29,387 bases of DNA from assembly GCA_037143735.1 (NCBI GenBank), contig JBAWYD010000014.1, positions 1-29,387 on the forward strand. Direction: 5' to 3'. Positions 9,801 to 17,541 of the stretch are shown here, in pieces (the stretch's first letter is position 1; every line of letters starts with the position of its first letter). This DNA comes from JAPLJQ01 sp037143735 (GTDB taxonomy: Bacteria; Desulfobacterota; Syntrophia; Syntrophales; UBA2185). The notes below the pieces were generated by a model that saw nothing but the letters and a program-made list of their open reading frames with translations, was not told the DNA's origin and made no database searches. A program made the position numbers and the translations under genes.

Positions 9801-9902
9801 GTCGTATTCCCAGTATTGCGTAGGCTCGTAATAGGGCCGGCAAATCACCGGGCTTTCAACTGGCTGGATGAGGACGGGATCTTCCGATAAGGGCGGGTTC
9901 AT
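6879..9902 (-). CDS. Restriction subunit: SF2 helicase plus PD-(D/E)XK nuclease (BPTD_3080-like)
   Basis: A 1007-residue ATP-dependent restriction enzyme subunit of type III-like architecture. The SF2 helicase core has Walker A ATGSGKT (179-185), a DEGH Walker B (310-313), the LSATPF motif III and the QVVGRGLRR motif VI. The C-terminus carries a nuclease site: Pro939-Asp940 followed by Glu954-x-Lys956 (FEPDYV...LEMKG). It matches what I know as the BPTD_3080-family restriction endonuclease. It should cut foreign DNA lacking methylation by the methyltransferase encoded at 10570-13563. The start codon overlaps the stop of the DUF5615 toxin gene (ATGA), so expression of R is coupled to the toxin-antitoxin pair and comes after M in the transcript, as expected for a safe order of synthesis. 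No truncation is seen. Confidence 0.88.
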   Translation of the reverse strand: MNPPLSEDPVLIQPVESPVICRPYYEPTQYWEYDRHTGRAALQPGRRPAAYWYKFADADMRRGQLSLELEEDRRELTLVNRLRADVKRWRNSNWEGATNVTKDLLRHWWRKDQPRRFFFCQLEAAETMIFLNEIRGYRRDGQRGKPRWNPEFTDRDFDLLWGPVDGTAEPLTRYACKMATGSGKTVVMAMLITWAFCNRARVPSDDRFPNAALVCCPNLTIKERLQVLRTDNRGDDYYTQFSLIPPQYRDLLRTGKVLVTNWHYFAPESEHSEGGRSYAVVKKGEETDEAFARNRIGELSERGPIMVLNDEGHHAYRPAPIPEKEAKTITSDLKKEREEATIWVQGLDKINRACGIRFCIDLSATPFYIKGSGYPEGEPFPWIVSDFGLVDAIESGITKIPRLPVSDTTGQPDPKYFRLWRNITKDLAAGQRLSNKRPKPEVVWERSQDAFVQLAGEYKKAFEAVEEASDTALKAPPVMILVCDNTDIAQVFFENISGQREVEDIPDDPDDDEEKKTTRKKRNRVRVAYGANKTSFPELFQNDQGRLWTIRIDSKRLEKVESEDPDATRDEAAKELREIVNSVGKPGKPGQDVRCVVSVAMLTEGWDANNVTHILGIRAFGSQLLCEQVVGRGLRRMNYTPDPQTELLPEEYVDVYGIPFSVIPYKGKPSRTPADRPMNHVYAVKERAAFELRFPNVEGFVYTLRKPSIRADFSLLERLVIEPEKTPTATFLRIITDHLEGGTHGGGIGEYVEHNRKEYYARYHLQEIEFEITRQIVAALVGEGSDAPVGGSARTRGLARHELFPQVLRIVRRYVAEKVDFREQHKSELGLEKYVRRIKERLLDAIVPNEEEGETPLLPILNRYKPIGTTVDVDFTTKRNVHSTVRSHVSAVVLDSSWEQTAAFYLEQQTDHVFCYVRNDRPFLLIPYEYEGAQHHFEPDYVVRLKNGKTLILEMKGEEDDQDRAKYQAARRWITAVNNWGRLGVWDFKPCRDPQMLPRLVAGMSGK

Positions 9903-10279
9903 GCTTTTCTCACCCTGATTTTCTGATTATCAATAATAATCAGACTTTTCTTCCATTCTTCCGCCGGAAGTTGACGCAGCAAACTTTCCAACGCTTCGAT
10001 TGTCTTTTCAATGGTCGTAGGCCACACACGAAGCCGGATAACACCGCAATGGCTCCCCAAAGGATACAGACGATAATCAGCAAAATCCTCGTCAAAGGTC
10101 ATCACGATTGCTTTTTCCTGCTGTGCCCAGCGATAAAGAAAATCATCTGGCTGGCCCTCGAATCCCAAATCCTTGACATGCCGCACTGTCCAGTAAGGAA
10201 GTTGGGTGCGAAGCCACGCCGCCACGGCATAAGGCACATTCTGATCTATCAGAATGTTGAGGACATCTTTTTCAGGCAT
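9899..10279 (-). CDS. DUF5615 PIN-like toxin
   Basis: A 126-residue protein of the DUF5615 PIN-like family (also described as Mut7-C-like), a probable ribonuclease toxin. The acidic residues expected of a PIN active site are visible: Asp12 in LIDQNVP, Asp45/Asp46, and Asp63-Glu64-Asp65-Phe66 in TFDEDFADYR. It overlaps its DUF433 partner by eight bases upstream and the restriction subunit by four bases downstream, so it is translationally coupled on both sides. The family is well recognised by sequence; toxicity and RNA target are inferred from family and context. Confidence 0.85.
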   Translation of the reverse strand: MPEKDVLNILIDQNVPYAVAAWLRTQLPYWTVRHVKDLGFEGQPDDFLYRWAQQEKAIVMTFDEDFADYRLYPLGSHCGVIRLRVWPTTIEKTIEALESLLRQLPAEEWKKSLIIIDNQKIRVRKA

Positions 10280-10493
10280 GGGACAAAACCTTTTCTTCGT
10301 CGATAACCGTTACTGCGTAATGAAGCGCCGCTTCGACCATTTCACTCGTCAGTTCGGGATAGGCTTGTAGCACCTGATCCAACGCATAGCCGCCCGCTAT
10401 CACGCCCAAAACATTTTTTACCATGATTCTGGTGCCTCGAATCGTCGGCTTTCCCGCACAGATTTTTGAATCTACAACAATCCATTCATTCAT
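10272..10493 (-). CDS. DUF433 antitoxin
   Basis: A 73-residue DUF433 protein, the usual antitoxin partner of DUF5615. It shows the family signature CAGKPTIRGTRIMV (residues 12-25) and the following helical segment that resembles a winged or homeodomain-like DNA-binding fold. A strong AGGAGGTG lies six bases before the ATG. It probably neutralises the PIN-like protein encoded by the overlapping next gene and may repress its own transcription. Its gene lies 76 bases after the methyltransferase stop. Confidence 0.87.
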   Translation of the reverse strand: MNEWIVVDSKICAGKPTIRGTRIMVKNVLGVIAGGYALDQVLQAYPELTSEMVEAALHYAVTVIDEEKVLSHA

Positions 10494-10569
10494 GATCCAC
10501 CTCCTGATGATGTTGAGGGGTTTGGAGTTGTTTCTTGAGCTTTATTCATTGAATACCCTTCTTCTAAAT

Positions 10570-13563
10570 CTATTGTGATCTTGTATCATACTGCGGCAGT
10601 TTATGCACCCGTAAGACTTCATTTCCCCGCGGGTCAATGACCTTAATGGCGATGCGGTTGTGTTCTCCCGCCGTAAAGGGCAGGGAGACCGTGCCGGAGA
10701 GCTTCGCAAAGGCATCCTCGTCCAGCGCCCCGCCCAGGGCTTTGCCGAGTTTCTCCCAGGCGCTCCGGTCCGGGAAGAAGGCCTGGCAGACGCAGAAGCA
10801 GCGGCCATCGTAGTCGCTGTCCAGAAACCACGCTGCCACCTTCTCCGCCCCCGCCGAACGCACCGCGTTGGTAACGGGGTCGTAAATGTCCACGCCCTCC
10901 ATGTGGACGACGCACTGCCCATCTTCAACCGGCTCTATCCGTGTCCGGGGCGATCCGGAAACAGTGAAAAGCTGGCTGGAAACCGTATTCTTCAGCAGGT
11001 CGCCCATGTTCACGTCCGGGCGGATCTGGGCCATGTGCAGTTTGACGGCCGGGTCTTCCACCTCCTGAATCGTCACCTGTGCCTGGGCGTCAAAGCTGAA
11101 GGCGGCAAAGACCAGATCATCGAAGCCGCGCCGGGCGGCGATGCGGATGCCCTCCTCCACGATGCGCGTCGTCAGGGGGCCGTACTGAGGGCCGAAGATC
11201 ACGGCAACCGACCGCTCCTCCGCTCCCTCGCCCCATGCGCCCTTTGCATGGAGCGTCGAACCGTCGGCCAGGGCCTCCAGTGTTGTAAACTTCATAATCT
11301 TGTTGTCGGGAAAACGGACGCCGTCGCCGCGCAGGAGGCGGATCATGCGATCCAGATAGGCCTCGCTATTCTGCGCTTCCGACCGAATGGACCCCTCACC
11401 TTCATCGAAGGTTTCCATTTCATCCGGCGCACCGCCGATGGGCGTCTCGTCCGCATCCTCTCCGGTGTCGATGCTCTCCTCCGCCGGGATGACCCCCTCC
11501 ATCGTGAACGGCCCGGCGACGCGCACCCGGTTTCGCTCCAGGAAGGGTTGGTCCACCAGTTCCTCCTGATCGGCCCGGGCGGCGATGCAGGCGTTGACCT
11601 CGTCCATCTTCTGACGCCAAGCGCTGCGGTAATCCGTCAGGGCCTCCTGGAGCGCCTGCGGCCAGTCGGAATCGGCATCGAAGGAAACCTCCCACTCTTT
11701 CCATTCCTTCTCCGGCAGCCGCCAGCGCCGCTCGTCGGCGTCGGTAACCGCTCGCCTCCCCTCCCGCTTCCGCTTGTCCTCCAGTTTGGCGAGGAGTTTC
11801 TGCCGGAGGGCCTTCGTGACGCCCTGCCCGAGGGCCTGGTTCTGGGCGATGCTCTTCAGGGTGACGTGGGGAACGATTTTGCAGTCAAAGGTGCAGGTAC
11901 CAGGAATCTGCCCCTCCGGATCGGTCAGCCAAGAGCCGTCGGGATTCCGTTGAACGTCCCCGGCGCTCGTCGGCCGGAGGCGATAGTAATCGAATTTTGC
12001 CGTCAAAAGCCGCTGCCGGGCGATGGCCAAGGCCACGCGGCTGACGTCCAGCGTGATCCACCGCCGCCCCCACTGCTCCGCCACGTACGATGTCGTCCCC
12101 GACCCGCACGTCGGATCCAGCACCAGATCGCCGGGGTCAGTGGTCATCAGGAGACAGCGAGACAATAATTTTACATTTGTTTGAACGACATATACCTTCG
12201 CTTCTGTAAAGCTGCCCGTGCTAGTGTCTGTCCACAAACTGCTTATTGGCGTAACAGGGAAATCGTCAGGAAAACGAACAAACCTCAGTGTGTCTCCAGA
12301 GATACCTAATCGGCTTGAATCTGCAAGCCGTTGCATTCCTTCAGTGTTAGTCTTCCAAAACCCTGGGCCTGGCAAAAAATTACGTCCGCTGTAATTAACA
12401 GCAACCTTGGTGGTTACTCCACCGCTCTGAGAAGTTAAGTTATCCAGAATGAACAAATGTCCTTCTGTTTGTTCAGCATTATAGAGTTCCCGTTCCTCTG
12501 AATTAAGAGTATGGCGATAGCCAGAAGGGTACTCCACATATTTCAATACAGAAGTTGGCTCATAGATGTTTTTATCAGCATAAAGTTGACAATATTTTAC
12601 CTTCGAACGATCCTTCGAGTACCATAGCAAATAATCGCCAACAGATGATAGGAGTTCACTTGTCTGGCTCGTAGTGCTCTTGAAGTGAATTAGTCCACAC
12701 AAATTCTCATATCCGAAGACCTCATCCATCACCGCTCGTACCCGATGCAAATTTTCATCGCTGATCTGCACGAAGATGCTTCCCGTATCCGCCAGGAGTT
12801 CCTTGCAGAGCAGCAGCCGATCGCGGAGATAGGAGAGATAGGAATGGACGCCGAGGGTCCAGGTGTCGCGGTAAGCCTTGACCATCTCCGGCTCACGGGT
12901 GAGGTCCTCGTCCCTGTCCTTCACATCGCGCCGTCCGACCTCGGGCTGGAAGTTGCTGGCGTACTTGATGCCGTAGGGCGGGTCCATGTAGATCATCTGC
13001 ACCTTGCCGGCCAGTGCCTCGCGACGGGCCAGCGACGCCATGACGGCCAGCGAATCGCCCAAGATCATCCGGTTCGTCCAGTCCATCGGGTGCTTGTAGA
13101 ACTGGACCGCCTCGCGATACTCATGCTCCGGGTCGGCGAAGAGGTCGCGCTGGATGTCCTCCCGCCGGGCGACCTTGAGGATCGCCTGCGTGGAGATACG
13201 TTCGTGGATGTGCAGGGCCACAGGATCGGCCACGCACCACTGCTGCTCCCGCTTCCCGGCCCACTCCAGCCACGGCTCGTGGTTCCGGAAGGCCTCCTGG
13301 AGGCGCTTCATCTCCTCCGGTTCCAGCTTCCGTTTTCCCGCCGCCTCAATGAGTTCGGAAATGTCGTCGGCCTGGCCGGTGCCATCGAAACGCAGCGCAG
13401 GTGCCAGATGCGGATTGTAGGCCCATTTGATCCGCTTCTCCCTGGCAATCTCCCCCCGCGCCTCCAGCCCCGCCGGCGGAATATTCAACCGCGTAACATT
13501 CTTATGCCGGTAATCAACCACATTCTCCCCAGCCTTCCCCGCATCCGTTTTACGTTTTCTCAT
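10570..13563 (-). CDS. Site-specific DNA methyltransferase (beta class, type III-like Mod)
   Basis: A 997-residue N6-adenine or N4-cytosine DNA methyltransferase. The catalytic motif IV DPPY (194-197) comes before the SAM-binding motif I DPTCGSGT (483-490), the order of the beta class. The region between them (about 285-470) should carry the target recognition domain. The last 500 residues are helical and acidic and contain an added C-terminal domain. It should modify host DNA and protect it from the helicase-nuclease encoded downstream at 6879-9902. Length is much greater than a minimal Mod (about 600), so an extra partner-binding domain is likely. The central segment is visibly AT-richer than the flanks (see findings). 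It starts 142 bases after the TOPRIM-ATPase stop, so it may have its own promoter. Confidence 0.9.
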   Translation of the reverse strand: MRKRKTDAGKAGENVVDYRHKNVTRLNIPPAGLEARGEIAREKRIKWAYNPHLAPALRFDGTGQADDISELIEAAGKRKLEPEEMKRLQEAFRNHEPWLEWAGKREQQWCVADPVALHIHERISTQAILKVARREDIQRDLFADPEHEYREAVQFYKHPMDWTNRMILGDSLAVMASLARREALAGKVQMIYMDPPYGIKYASNFQPEVGRRDVKDRDEDLTREPEMVKAYRDTWTLGVHSYLSYLRDRLLLCKELLADTGSIFVQISDENLHRVRAVMDEVFGYENLCGLIHFKSTTSQTSELLSSVGDYLLWYSKDRSKVKYCQLYADKNIYEPTSVLKYVEYPSGYRHTLNSEERELYNAEQTEGHLFILDNLTSQSGGVTTKVAVNYSGRNFLPGPGFWKTNTEGMQRLADSSRLGISGDTLRFVRFPDDFPVTPISSLWTDTSTGSFTEAKVYVVQTNVKLLSRCLLMTTDPGDLVLDPTCGSGTTSYVAEQWGRRWITLDVSRVALAIARQRLLTAKFDYYRLRPTSAGDVQRNPDGSWLTDPEGQIPGTCTFDCKIVPHVTLKSIAQNQALGQGVTKALRQKLLAKLEDKRKREGRRAVTDADERRWRLPEKEWKEWEVSFDADSDWPQALQEALTDYRSAWRQKMDEVNACIAARADQEELVDQPFLERNRVRVAGPFTMEGVIPAEESIDTGEDADETPIGGAPDEMETFDEGEGSIRSEAQNSEAYLDRMIRLLRGDGVRFPDNKIMKFTTLEALADGSTLHAKGAWGEGAEERSVAVIFGPQYGPLTTRIVEEGIRIAARRGFDDLVFAAFSFDAQAQVTIQEVEDPAVKLHMAQIRPDVNMGDLLKNTVSSQLFTVSGSPRTRIEPVEDGQCVVHMEGVDIYDPVTNAVRSAGAEKVAAWFLDSDYDGRCFCVCQAFFPDRSAWEKLGKALGGALDEDAFAKLSGTVSLPFTAGEHNRIAIKVIDPRGNEVLRVHKLPQYDTRSQ

Positions 13564-13705
13564 TAGCTCACCCTGTCATATCGACTTTATAATACGTGCC
13601 GAAGAGACATATAACAGCAACCGGCCATGTCCGTGGCATCTGGCGATTTCAATAACGTCCTTTCAACATTGTTAAGCTCGGAACTTTGGCAATGGGTATC
13701 TCCTG

Positions 13706-15415
13706 TCAAGCATTCCATTCCTTGATCCTTTGGCATACCTGTTTGAGACACTCACCAAGATCAAGAACGGTTTCGAGATCAACTTTCCTTAAGTATGGAG
13801 ATATCTTTTCTGCCATTAAAGGTTTCTTTGTCCGGTAATTTTTTCCCTCATCATTCCCCAATTTATCCAGATAATCAAAAAAATCATCGTATTGGCCCAC
13901 TTGTTCCGGAGTATCAATATTTAGCAATTTACCGACGGCAAATGATGGAATGTAATTTTCAATTTCCCGCCCCTTCGTTAGCCATGCTATCCCGTTTTGC
14001 TTTTGAATCTCTTCAATGAGGCGCTGTTTTGTTGCATTCACTGGTGTTTGCTTGGCACGTTTGTCGCTGTCCATTAAGATGATGGCATTCCTGTTTACAT
14101 TGAAAATAGCAATAACATCAACATCATCAGAGGGTTCTTTTGCTGTCAGATGAGCCAAGAGGCGCCCGCCATAAAAAATACACTGATAATGCGTACCCTC
14201 CTTCAAGGTACCATCCGACCACAATTCTATCCATCTATTGAAATAGATTCGGTCAGAAGGGCCTTCAACCCAAATCACACCATTTGCTTGTAGTAAATCG
14301 CTTGCCCGTACATCCAAATCATCCAAAACCCCTTTATTTTCCACATATGTCAATACGGTTCTGCATAATGCGGTTTGACCATCATGTGTTACGTGAATTA
14401 TTTGGGCATCTTTATTCTTGCTGAACTGATCGATAGCAACATTGGAATGAGTGGTCAAAAAAAATAGGCAGCCAGAGGATTTAAATTTCGTGTAGAGATA
14501 TTCATGGAGTCGTCGAATCAATGTTGGATGTAAATTATTTTCAAGTTCTTCAAATGCAAAAACGTAGTCGCCCAATGACTTCTTTTCAACTTCTGGAACA
14601 AGATAAAGAAACACAAGTATGAGAATAATGGTCTTTAGGCCACTTCCAGATTGAGAAAGAGAAATTCGTCCTTTGGTTTCTTCCTCAAGATAGACTTCCC
14701 AGAACAAATCCGGCCGTTGCTGACATACAATGTCTGTAAAGTTAGCATCGGAGCCAAATATATCATTGATTTCTTTAAGCAATGTAGATTCTACGATTTC
14801 GCTTGGAAGACCAACCTTATTTATAAAATTTTGTATAATATTAGTAGTTCCCTGTCCATTTCCTTTAACCGTTAAATCTGTGGGTTGATCCAATTCCGGG
14901 ACAATATCTCTCTCCGCATTAATCCTTTTAAAATTTCGATTTTCAAAGGGATTCTTCTTGGCGTTGGCAAGCTTATTCAAATACTCGGAGGCATCTGGCA
15001 GTTGTTTTATTGGGATGCTTAAAGATTGTGGTTCATCAATATCAATAAATTGACGCTTACTTGGACTGTTGTAGCGCCATTTAAAATTTGATCCGACATA
15101 CTTTTGCCCATATCTCCAGTGGTTTCCGGGTATCGTGCCTCCACTCGTGTTCTCTCGAAATACTGCCCGTACCTCTTCTTCGGTAAAAGGAGACTCAATA
15201 ATGATCTCCGGTTGTTGGCCGCGGTGATATTGAATCGAAACGAATTCGAATTTCTTCTGAGTGAGAGCCCAAATAAGATCAAGCAGTGTTGATTTACCTG
15301 AATTGTTACGGCCTATGATGAGATTCATTGGTTTTATCTTGTCAAATCCTTGTGCTACTTCGCTAAAGCACTTTAGATTTCGGATTTTAGCAGAAAGTGA
15401 AAATATGTCGTTCAT
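13706..15415 (-). CDS. OLD-like ATPase-TOPRIM nuclease
   Basis: A 569-residue protein with an ABC/SMC-type ATPase and a TOPRIM nuclease domain. Walker A is GRNNSGKS (35-42), the signature is SQSGSG (254-259), and Walker B is VFAFEELE (285-292) followed by a TTHS histidine segment near 321-324. The TOPRIM part has Glu384 in EGPSD, an acidic pair in MDSD (448-451) and a conserved REIENY (483-488). This is the layout of OLD-family (overcoming lysogenisation defect) ATP-dependent endonucleases used in anti-phage systems. The REIENY segment also recalls DUF4435 domains, so a PARIS-like relation is possible. No GajB-type helicase is adjacent. The gene is AT-richer than its surroundings, a sign of transfer. 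It begins 18 bases after the DUF5131 stop. Confidence 0.8.
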   Translation of the reverse strand: MNDIFSLSAKIRNLKCFSEVAQGFDKIKPMNLIIGRNNSGKSTLLDLIWALTQKKFEFVSIQYHRGQQPEIIIESPFTEEEVRAVFRENTSGGTIPGNHWRYGQKYVGSNFKWRYNSPSKRQFIDIDEPQSLSIPIKQLPDASEYLNKLANAKKNPFENRNFKRINAERDIVPELDQPTDLTVKGNGQGTTNIIQNFINKVGLPSEIVESTLLKEINDIFGSDANFTDIVCQQRPDLFWEVYLEEETKGRISLSQSGSGLKTIILILVFLYLVPEVEKKSLGDYVFAFEELENNLHPTLIRRLHEYLYTKFKSSGCLFFLTTHSNVAIDQFSKNKDAQIIHVTHDGQTALCRTVLTYVENKGVLDDLDVRASDLLQANGVIWVEGPSDRIYFNRWIELWSDGTLKEGTHYQCIFYGGRLLAHLTAKEPSDDVDVIAIFNVNRNAIILMDSDKRAKQTPVNATKQRLIEEIQKQNGIAWLTKGREIENYIPSFAVGKLLNIDTPEQVGQYDDFFDYLDKLGNDEGKNYRTKKPLMAEKISPYLRKVDLETVLDLGECLKQVCQRIKEWNA

Positions 15416-15433
15416 TCGTGATGTCCGTTTGGG

Positions 15434-16186
15434 CTATTGAAGATTTAACGCATAATTCGGCTGATAAATACCGCTATCACGCGTCGGCATTTCGCCATAC
15501 GTTGTGCCATTCAACAGTCTGCCAGCTTTCTTCTTGTTGGTGCCGCCCCATTGTTTAAAGAAGAAGGGAACTTTTGCGTCATGGCATTGCTGCTGGATGT
15601 CGATCACCCAGCTTTTGTTCATTGGCCGGGCGCCGGGACCGCTTTCCCCGCCGACGATTACCCAGTCTATCTTTGTAAGATCCATATCGGGCATTGGGCT
15701 TAACAGCGGTTCCAGGGAAAGGAATCTGAGCGCAGCCGGGACCTTGCGCAGATATTCAAGCCGGTAAAGATAGGCGGCGCTTTCCACTGTCACTCCCATC
15801 CAGATATTCTCCGTCCAGTTCAGCGATGGTGCGAGGTCGGCAAGACGTTCCGCCCTCTTGGTCAGAATCTGGAATCGGTGCCGATACGCCTTTTTCATGA
15901 CTTCAAAGACCTGTTGAATGAAGGAGAGGGGAACCTCGTTATGAAAGAGATCGCCCATGGAATTGACAAAGATCATATGGGGGCTTTTCCATTTCAAAGG
16001 AATATTCAAGGCATGAGGATGCAATGTGACCTGAAATCCGTTGGCGTAGTTTTTTTGCCCCATCGCCTTCAGCCGGAGAGCCATGCGTTCCGCATAACAA
16101 TGAGCGCATCCCTCGCTGATCTTGGTGCAGCCGGTGACCGGGTTCCAGGTCGATTCCGTCCATTCAATCGTTGAATTTGCAGCCAT
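15434..16186 (-). CDS. DUF5131 (phage Gp37/Gp68) three-Cys-motif protein
   Basis: A 250-residue protein of the Gp37/Gp68 (DUF5131) family, which carries a three-cysteine motif Cx6Cx2C (Cys20, 27, 30 in CTKISEGCAHC), similar to a radical SAM cluster site but not the canonical Cx3Cx2C. Other conserved segments are TWNPVTGC at the start, IFVNSMGDLFH, LTKRAERL and VIVGGESGPGARPM. The family is known as the partner of TcmP, which is encoded immediately upstream. The reaction is unknown; a radical-based or nucleic-acid-modifying role is inference. The ATG at 16186 is preferred; a GTG at 16192 in the same frame would add two residues and overlap the tcmP stop. Confidence 0.85.
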   Translation of the reverse strand: MAANSTIEWTESTWNPVTGCTKISEGCAHCYAERMALRLKAMGQKNYANGFQVTLHPHALNIPLKWKSPHMIFVNSMGDLFHNEVPLSFIQQVFEVMKKAYRHRFQILTKRAERLADLAPSLNWTENIWMGVTVESAAYLYRLEYLRKVPAALRFLSLEPLLSPMPDMDLTKIDWVIVGGESGPGARPMNKSWVIDIQQQCHDAKVPFFFKQWGGTNKKKAGRLLNGTTYGEMPTRDSGIYQPNYALNLQ

Positions 16187-16188
16187 CT

Positions 16189-17325
16189 TCACTCTTTCCT
16201 ATCAGGAAATGTTGCATGGACATCGTCGGCAAATGTCCCTTTTCTTCGTTTTAATCCGTCGGATTTCCTTGCGGTTATCTTTTCATCATTTTCCAGATTT
16301 TTCAATGCTTCTTTGTAATTCGAAGCGATGTAAGGGGTATCGACGCTGTGCCCTTCGTATATCGTCCTCATGGGCAGCGTCTGCCCTGCGTAAGCTTCCA
16401 GGAGCCTGTCCTGCAGATCTTCGAGCGGCCTTGACAGTTGAAACAGCAGGCTCTGTTTCGGCAGAAAATCCGCGGGGCTATATTCGAATGAGGGGACACC
16501 CTGCTCGGCACCGGAGCTCTCCTTTGCCATAATCTCCTTCATGATATCGTAGCCGCGGAAGTTCTTGCTGACAAAAATCAAGTGATGACTTGTGCGATTT
16601 CCCGTCGCATCCCTGAAACGGAAAGGCAGCGTAAAGCGCCCTCCATACGATTTGATCGCCTGGCAGAGCTCCTCGATGATCATCAGTTCTCGTTGCGCAG
16701 GATTGTTCAATTCAAGCTTTTTCCTTAATGCATCCGCCTGTTCTTCACCGAAAAGAGCGTCCATGTGCGGCTTGACCATGGGATTGCTCACGCCCATACT
16801 GATTCTGTTGTAATTGAAAAAGAAAAGGCAGTCGCACCCCCAATCTTTCAAAACGGAATTGACCAAGCGAAGCGAAAGGCCTTTATAGTCCCAGGGATCT
16901 ACGAAAAACAGGGTGGGAACGAGTGTCATCCCTTCAAACATCTTGACGATCGCTTCTCCGACCTCTTCGTTTTTTACCTGAGGCTTATATTTCAGGGTTC
17001 CGATTTCGGGAATCTCCGCAATAGCCTTCTCCAGCGACCGTGCCTTGGCCTAATCCTTGTCGTTAAAAAGGGTCACAAGACGATCCCGAATATCGGGCTT
17101 CTCGATGGCTTTCTGTAGTATCTTCAGTGGAGTAGACTGAGAACCGTCATCATAGCGCCCCGGTCCGGCAAAAAGATCGATGTAGGCGATTTTCTGAGGC
17201 TGATGGGGATTTCTTTTCTGAGTGTTGACGATGACGCTCGCCCATGCATCGAAGTATTTGGCGACAATTGTTGCTTTCACGAGCGATTGCTCGGTTTGTT
17301 CATTGAAAAAGCTTCTCGTGACCAT
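16189..17325 (-). pseudogene. tcmP: TcmP (three-Cys-motif partner protein) with in-frame amber codon
   Basis: The TcmP family gene, found beside DUF5131 genes. The frame is intact over 379 codons except for one TAG at 17052-17050, after residue 91 (LFNDKD-amber-AKARSLEKAI). Both sides are clearly family-like. The N-terminal part has a SAM-binding-like loop IAYIDLFAGPGRY; after the stop come LFFVDPWDYKGL (an IV-like motif) and a long C-terminal domain. This suggests a Rossmann methyltransferase-like fold. The amber codon may be a recent nonsense mutation or a read or assembly error; suppression or reinitiation cannot be excluded. Because the rest of the frame has no further damage, the inactivation, if real, is young. 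The stop overlaps the region of the DUF5131 start. Confidence 0.75.
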
Positions 17326-17471
17326 TTCGGTTAGAACCCCCTTAAAGCATTTTTATGGTATGCTGCACTGAATCATAACAATCCTCAAGCCAGATCATTA
17401 ATATAGTAATGCATTGGGATTAAACCTCACTGCGAAGATCCTTCATGTCATTCATGCCATGCCGAAAAACA

Positions 17472-17493
17472 TTAGTTCGGTGCACCGAACTAA
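17472..17493. promoter_or_regulatory. Perfect 22-bp palindrome, candidate operator
   Basis: The 11-base half TTAGTTCGGTG is followed directly by its exact reverse complement, without a spacer. It lies in the 216-base stretch between the start of tcmP (17325) and the end of the parB remnant (17542), about 150 bases upstream of the tcmP start. The size and symmetry fit the binding site of a dimeric repressor, possibly an XRE-type regulator; a hairpin role is also possible. The binding protein is unknown. Confidence 0.55.
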
Positions 17494-17541
17494 CTTAAAC
17501 TCATGTATTAATTGAGCAATCTCCGACAGTGCCTTCGATTT

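Noticed and set aside
10660..12168. A 502-codon plus-strand frame opposite the methyltransferase
   Set aside because: Low-complexity, arginine- and proline-rich product without recognisable domains; explained as the shadow of the GC-rich methyltransferase gene.
13706..15415. Gabija system (GajA)
   Set aside because: The domain layout resembles GajA, but no UvrD-like GajB gene is adjacent, so only an OLD-like nuclease is claimed.
17050..17052. TAG in tcmP read as pyrrolysine
   Set aside because: Pyrrolysine is known mainly in methylamine methyltransferases; nothing in the window suggests pyl genes, and TcmP is not such an enzyme.
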